Of a stretch of DNA of 9,165 bases, positions 6,842 to 9,165 are shown piece after piece. Position 1 is the first letter of the stretch. Each line of letters opens with the position of its first letter. A program made the translations under genes and the position numbers. The DNA comes from Desulfobacterales bacterium. GTDB lineage: Bacteria; Desulfobacterota; Desulfobacteria; Desulfobacterales; Desulfobacteraceae. The stretch spans positions 1-9,165 of the forward strand of contig JAKSBO010000169.1 in the NCBI GenBank assembly GCA_022361095.1, read 5' to 3'. The notes below the pieces were generated by a model, which saw nothing but the letters and a program-made list of their open reading frames with translations, was not told the DNA's origin and made no database searches.

Positions 6842-7062
6842 GATCCGACATATTTCTGAAATTTTTTAGTTAGGATATCATATTCTTGAATAATAGAATT
6901 AAAAGTGCATGAATAGCCTTCTGAAACTCCAGATTCTTCTATGATTCCTGTTTCTATCATACCTCTTAGAGCAGCTTCCATGAAAATTAATCTGAAGCGG
7001 GCCGTTTCAAAATTATTGAACAAATCTGCTATATCAGTTTTATTGTTTTTCATATCTATCAT
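6838..7062 (-). CDS. Unknown 74-aa protein, possibly C-terminally truncated
   Basis: Not recognised. The start at 7062 has a good Shine-Dalgarno (GGAGA at 7073-7069, 6 nt spacing), and the composition matches the AT-rich surroundings. The product is small and mostly helical, with alternating acidic and hydrophobic stretches (for example FNNFETARFRLIFMEAALRG) and no membrane segment or cysteine motif. Its stop codon lies exactly where the transposase homology ends on the other strand (6838-6841). The stop may therefore have been created at the junction and the native C-terminus lost. It follows a decayed frame on the same strand. Confidence 0.55.
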   Translation of the reverse strand: MIDMKNNKTDIADLFNNFETARFRLIFMEAALRGMIETGIIEESGVSEGYSCTFNSIIQEYDILTKKFQKYVGS

Positions 7063-7082
7063 TTATGTTCTCCAAGATATTA

Positions 7083-7388
7083 TTTTAAAATAGAGGCCTT
7101 GAAATATTTTGTTACGTCACTCTTTAAAGCCTTCACATACAAAACCTTTGTTCTAACTCTTTTAAATTTTTATAGTTTTCTAATATCAAATATTCTTCCC
7201 GACCGAATTGTTAAAACGCTTCTTGTTTGAGTTCTTGCTTAATTAAGCATATGCCAAACGCATAAATTTGTTTTTTTAATACAAACAATTATTTCAGAAA
7301 TAACTGTGCTACCATTAGATAAAGCATTCATCTCTTGAAAATTAGCCCATCCTTTTTTGTCTTTAAATTTGGCCCATTCCCCTTTCAT
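7083..7388 (-). pseudogene. Probable decayed AT-rich gene (fragments in three frames)
   Basis: Reading leftward, ATG7388 opens a 49-codon frame (7388-7239) beginning MKGEWAKFKDKKGWANFQEM, with protein-like composition. A run of seven A (7277-7271 on this strand) lies where frame quality falls; dropping one A extends the frame by about 20 codons through a KKQIYAFGICLIKQELK-like stretch. Further down, REEYLILENYKNLKELEQRF and, in another phase, RVRTKVLYVKALKSDVTKYF ending at TAA about 7083-7085 again look coding. Together these suggest one gene broken by frameshifts and just upstream of the 74-aa gene. No family was recognised, and ATG7388 lacks a good ribosome site. Chance open frames in AT-rich DNA remain possible. 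Confidence 0.35.
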
Positions 7389-7447
7389 TTAATATTTTTA
7401 TCTCTTTTGGCTATATGTTTTCTGTAAAATAAATACCCCAGCAGCAT

Positions 7448-7469
7448 ACACCGTAGTTTGGTTAGGTGT
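7448..7469. promoter_or_regulatory. Upstream operator, ACACC-N12-GGTGT
   Basis: A 22-bp dyad with arms at 7448-7452 and 7465-7469. It shares 15 of 22 positions with the second operator, and their centres are 33 bp apart (about three helical turns). Centred near -44 from the likely transcription start, it sits where a class II activator binds. Confidence 0.65.
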
Positions 7470-7495
7470 CAATGTCGAAAACACCTTACTATACT
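7466..7495 (+). promoter_or_regulatory. Promoter of XRE regulator gene, probably leaderless
   Basis: TATACT (7490-7495) is a good -10 box. GTGTCA (7466-7471), 18 bp upstream, matches 4 of 6 positions of TTGACA. Transcription would start at about 7502-7504, at or beside the ATG at 7504. No Shine-Dalgarno is present, which agrees with a leaderless message. Confidence 0.55.
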
Positions 7496-7502
7496 AAGGT
7501 GC
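7481..7502. promoter_or_regulatory. Downstream operator, ACACC-N12-GGTGC, over -10 and start
   Basis: Its core is a perfect 7-bp inverted repeat, CACCTTA (7482-7488) and TAAGGTG (7495-7501), around a 6-nt spacer. It covers the -10 box and reaches within two bases of the start codon, so binding should block transcription. Confidence 0.75.
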
Positions 7503-7503
7503 T

Positions 7504-7719
7504 ATGGAAGCTAATATTCGAATAAAACTAGGTGCAAAAATTAAAGAGGAACGAGGAAAGGCCAACTATACACAAGAAAAGCTGGCAGCTAAATCTAAAA
7601 TTGATTATAAATATATTCAAAAAATAGAAGGTAAAACACCCCCGAATATAACAATCGAAACTATTGAAAAAATCGCGAAAGCGTTAAATATACCTCCTTC
7701 AAGTTTATTAGATTTTTAA
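7504..7719 (+). CDS. XRE-family HTH regulator, controller (C) protein-like
   Basis: A 71-aa protein that is almost entirely one HTH_3/XRE domain: KLGAKIKEERGKANYTQEKLA, then the recognition region KSKIDYKYIQKIEGK, and a dimer-forming tail ending IAKALNIPPSSLLDF. Size and pattern fit stand-alone XRE regulators, including the C proteins that time restriction-modification expression. The tandem operators, a -10 box overlapped by the proximal operator and an apparently leaderless start are typical of autoregulated C genes. However, no endonuclease or methylase gene follows: the next 350 bp hold only unassigned sequence. It may be an orphan left after deletion, a regulator of the divergent decayed gene, or a prophage or toxin-antitoxin regulator. 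The HTH call is firm; the C-protein role is inference. Confidence 0.85.
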   Translation: MEANIRIKLGAKIKEERGKANYTQEKLAAKSKIDYKYIQKIEGKTPPNITIETIEKIAKALNIPPSSLLDF

Positions 7720-7745
7720 AATTCCGGCGACAGCTTACTTAATTC
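7720..7745. repeat. Possible REP/IS200-type element end remnant
   Basis: Immediately after the regulator stop is a block starting ATTCCGGCGACAG and ending TTACTTAATTC. From memory it resembles the conserved ends seen beside REP-associated Y1 transposases (ATTCCGGGGACAG and TTACTTAATTC), with about two differences. No transposase gene and no second copy are in the window. Confidence 0.25.
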
Positions 7746-8069
7746 AAACAAGAAACACACTACGGCCAAGTCGTAGATATACATCGTTAGTCTGTCCATA
7801 AAGTCTTTAAAGTTGAGATTTTTTAAGGATACCGTTATAATTGCTGGTGATTTTGTAGGGCAATTTTAGAAATCTTACGGCGAGTTCTATGTCTATGATT
7901 GAATGGAGCCTCTGTTTTCCCCAAAGCAATGAATAACAAAAGCAGTTTTCCTGGCAAAAAAGAAAGCGACGCTTGCAGATTCGCAAGATTCGTTCCGGTA
8001 TCATAGAGAATCTGGGGAGCTTTATCGCCAGCATCCATAGGGCAATAATCCTAGGGCTGAAAAAGGAAG
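7746..8069. other. Unassigned accessory segment between regulator and HepT remnant
   Basis: No gene could be supported. Two minus-strand frames overlap at 7807-8038, but neither shows a recognisable motif or a ribosome binding site. A further minus-strand stretch just below them (about 7720-7806) reads FKDFMDRLTMYIYDLAVV-like without a start. A short CTACG/CGTAG hairpin lies near 7760-7777. The segment is most likely debris of deleted genes. Confidence 0.4.
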
Positions 8070-8285
8070 CTATTTCATCATACTTTGAATAGTTTTCTGC
8101 AATTGAGGGAAATGATTTTTACAAATATCAAAGATAATTTCATGGTCTACTTTTTCTTAGTGATGAAAAACGATATCACGTAACCTCATGATATTGGTCC
8201 ACTTAACTCCTGGAAAATTTGAAAAAAGGATTTTCTCCATCCTGGTTTGAGCCGACTTGACCCTTTCTCTATTCGCTTCGAACAT
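8070..8285 (-). pseudogene. HepT-type HEPN ribonuclease (DUF86) remnant
   Basis: Reading leftward, a short frame gives FSNFPGVKWTNIMRLRDIVFHH and is stopped by TAA at 8159-8157; the same frame then continues EKVDHEIIFDICKNHFPQL and ends with TAG at 8072-8070. This matches the C-terminal half of HepT/DUF86 proteins, which typically read PEIPW, I-x-G-x-RN, Rx4HxY and then V-D-x-x-x-x-W. The premature TAA replaces the tyrosine of the Rx4HxY motif, one base from TAT or TAC. Arg and the first His of the motif are intact. The N-terminal half is missing; an in-frame ATG at 8285 lies within the end of the Tli4-like gene and need not be native. In HepT/MntA toxin-antitoxin pairs this tyrosine is where MntA adds AMP groups. 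No MntA nucleotidyltransferase is seen. Confidence 0.7.
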
Positions 8286-9165
8286 GTAAAGAGTTCAATA
8301 AATTTTCCAAGATTCCGGTTACTGGTTCAAGATGTTTTGCCGGTCCTGTAACCTTAATCAATATTTTAGGTTTAAAGCTGTTTCCTCCTGCTTCTCCATG
8401 GAAAAACCAGGTGTATATAAAAAATGGTTCTTCATCCGGAACATCAAATATGACAAGTCCTTCAAAGCCGGGAAAATCCGCCACAGTTCTTTTCTTATCT
8501 TTTAAAACCTTAAGTTTGATTCCCTGCAACGCAAGATCTTTAATATCATTTGATACATCATCAAGTGGATGATGAGTGGACACACGACCTACAGTTTGAG
8601 TGTCAATACTTACTTCTGTTTGTAATGCTTTATTTTTAAATCTAATACGCGCATGTTCATTGAGACTCGGTTTTGATGTAAGTGAGCCAACACCTATATT
8701 AAAACCTTTAGATGTTCCTTTTTTATATCCTCCGGCGGTGATAGATATCAATCGCAAGATATCTTTCTCCATGCCTTTCTTTCCTTCGTATTTTAATATA
8801 AGGAGATGATTTTCCAATGTTTTTTGTGCTTCCAAAGTAACACGTGGCACAGAAGGGTCTTCTTGATAGAAAACCGCTGGAAAACCAGGATGTACCTCTG
8901 TTTCCCACAACATTTTAGAAAAAACCTTTTTTGCTTTAATCTTTTCAATACGTTTATGCCATAGATCATCAGGAGATTTGTCCTGAAGTGGTACAGTCTC
9001 TACCGCAACATGATAGATACTTTGATGTCTTCCAACCAGATCAAACTCTTTTGGAAGGCTAAAATTAAAACGGCCTAAACTCATTTGTTTCATATTTATT
9101 CCTTCTAAATAATCTGTGTTTTTATTGGTATCTTTAACATCCGAGTTGCATCCCATTGACACTAA
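8269..9165 (-). CDS. Tli4-like T6SS lipase immunity lipoprotein, 5' end beyond window
   Basis: The frame is open to the right edge, leaving 298 visible residues. The visible start reads LVSMGCNSD, which resembles the end of a lipoprotein signal peptide, so the true start is probably past 9165. An internal ATG at 9093 with AGAAGGA six bases upstream is an alternative start (274 aa) without the lipid anchor. Two regions fit the Tle cognate immunity protein 4 family: an N-terminal part opening with LGRFNFSLPKEFDLV and a C-terminal part with DFPGFEGLVIFDVPDEE and YTWFFHGEAG. In Pseudomonas, Tli4 sits in the periplasm and neutralises the phospholipase effector Tle4 delivered by type VI secretion. 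No effector, VgrG or secretion gene is here, so it may be an orphan protecting against neighbours. Family assignment is by recalled pattern. Confidence 0.65.
   Translation of the reverse strand, partial: LVSMGCNSDVKDTNKNTDYLEGINMKQMSLGRFNFSLPKEFDLVGRHQSIYHVAVETVPLQDKSPDDLWHKRIEKIKAKKVFSKMLWETEVHPGFPAVFYQEDPSVPRVTLEAQKTLENHLLILKYEGKKGMEKDILRLISITAGGYKKGTSKGFNIGVGSLTSKPSLNEHARIRFKNKALQTEVSIDTQTVGRVSTHHPLDDVSNDIKDLALQGIKLKVLKDKKRTVADFPGFEGLVIFDVPDEEPFFIYTWFFHGEAGGNSFKPKILIKVTGPAKHLEPVTGILENLLNSLHVRSE

Noticed and set aside
7807..8038. Two overlapping minus-strand frames (75 and 67 codons)
   Set aside because: Neither has a ribosome site or recognisable motif, they exclude each other, and the region appears degraded; kept only as unassigned sequence.
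7063..8268. CRISPR array or tRNA gene in the AT-rich region
   Set aside because: No regularly spaced repeats and no tRNA-like TTCRA arm or acceptor stem were seen.

Overview
The window looks like a Gram-negative chromosome, with a GC-rich left part joined to an AT-rich right part. The left part (about 1-5994) is one compact operon for a TonB2-type energy-transducing system. The right part (about 6000-9165) is accessory DNA made of gene fragments, an insertion-sequence remnant and orphan genes. Codon use, the DUF3450/TtpC-type operon and the ISXO2-like transposase would suit a marine or sediment deltaproteobacterium such as a Desulfobacteraceae member. That assignment is inference; no marker gene in the window proves it.

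Operon (443-5941, + strand): six genes are packed with 1-7 nt overlaps or gaps of 12 nt or less. They encode a periplasmic DUF3450 coiled-coil protein, a TtpC-like MotA/TolQ/ExbB protein with a secreted periplasmic extension, a second short ExbB, ExbD, TonB and a secreted TPR protein. By analogy with the Vibrio TonB2 system, ExbB/ExbD use the proton motive force to drive TonB, which opens outer-membrane receptors. TtpC, DUF3450 and the TPR protein would be accessory periplasmic parts. No TonB-dependent receptor lies in the window, so the cargo is unknown. A 17-codon reading frame overlaps the stop of the last gene and may be the stump of a lost seventh gene.

Accessory region: 6096-6841 holds a dead ISXO2/IS1595-type transposase with its own promoter, one nonsense codon, one frameshift and a lost 3' third. 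Convergent to it is a 74-codon unknown gene (6838-7062, - strand), preceded by what looks like a decayed AT-rich gene (7083-7388, - strand). At 7504-7719 (+) lies a 71-aa XRE-family regulator. Its promoter region carries two tandem 22-bp operators of the form ACACC-N12-GGTG, and its -10 box is so close to the ATG that the mRNA is probably leaderless. This is the layout of a restriction-modification controller (C) protein, but no restriction or methylase gene is present. At 8070-8285 (-) there is an unannotated HepT-type HEPN toxin fragment. Its stop codon falls exactly at the tyrosine of the Rx4HxY active-site motif. The window ends in a Tli4-like type VI lipase-immunity lipoprotein (8269-9165, -), which is cut by the window edge.

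Overall, the right half reads as a graveyard of conflict systems (restriction-like regulator, HepT toxin, T6SS immunity, transposase) placed against the end of a conserved transport-energising operon.
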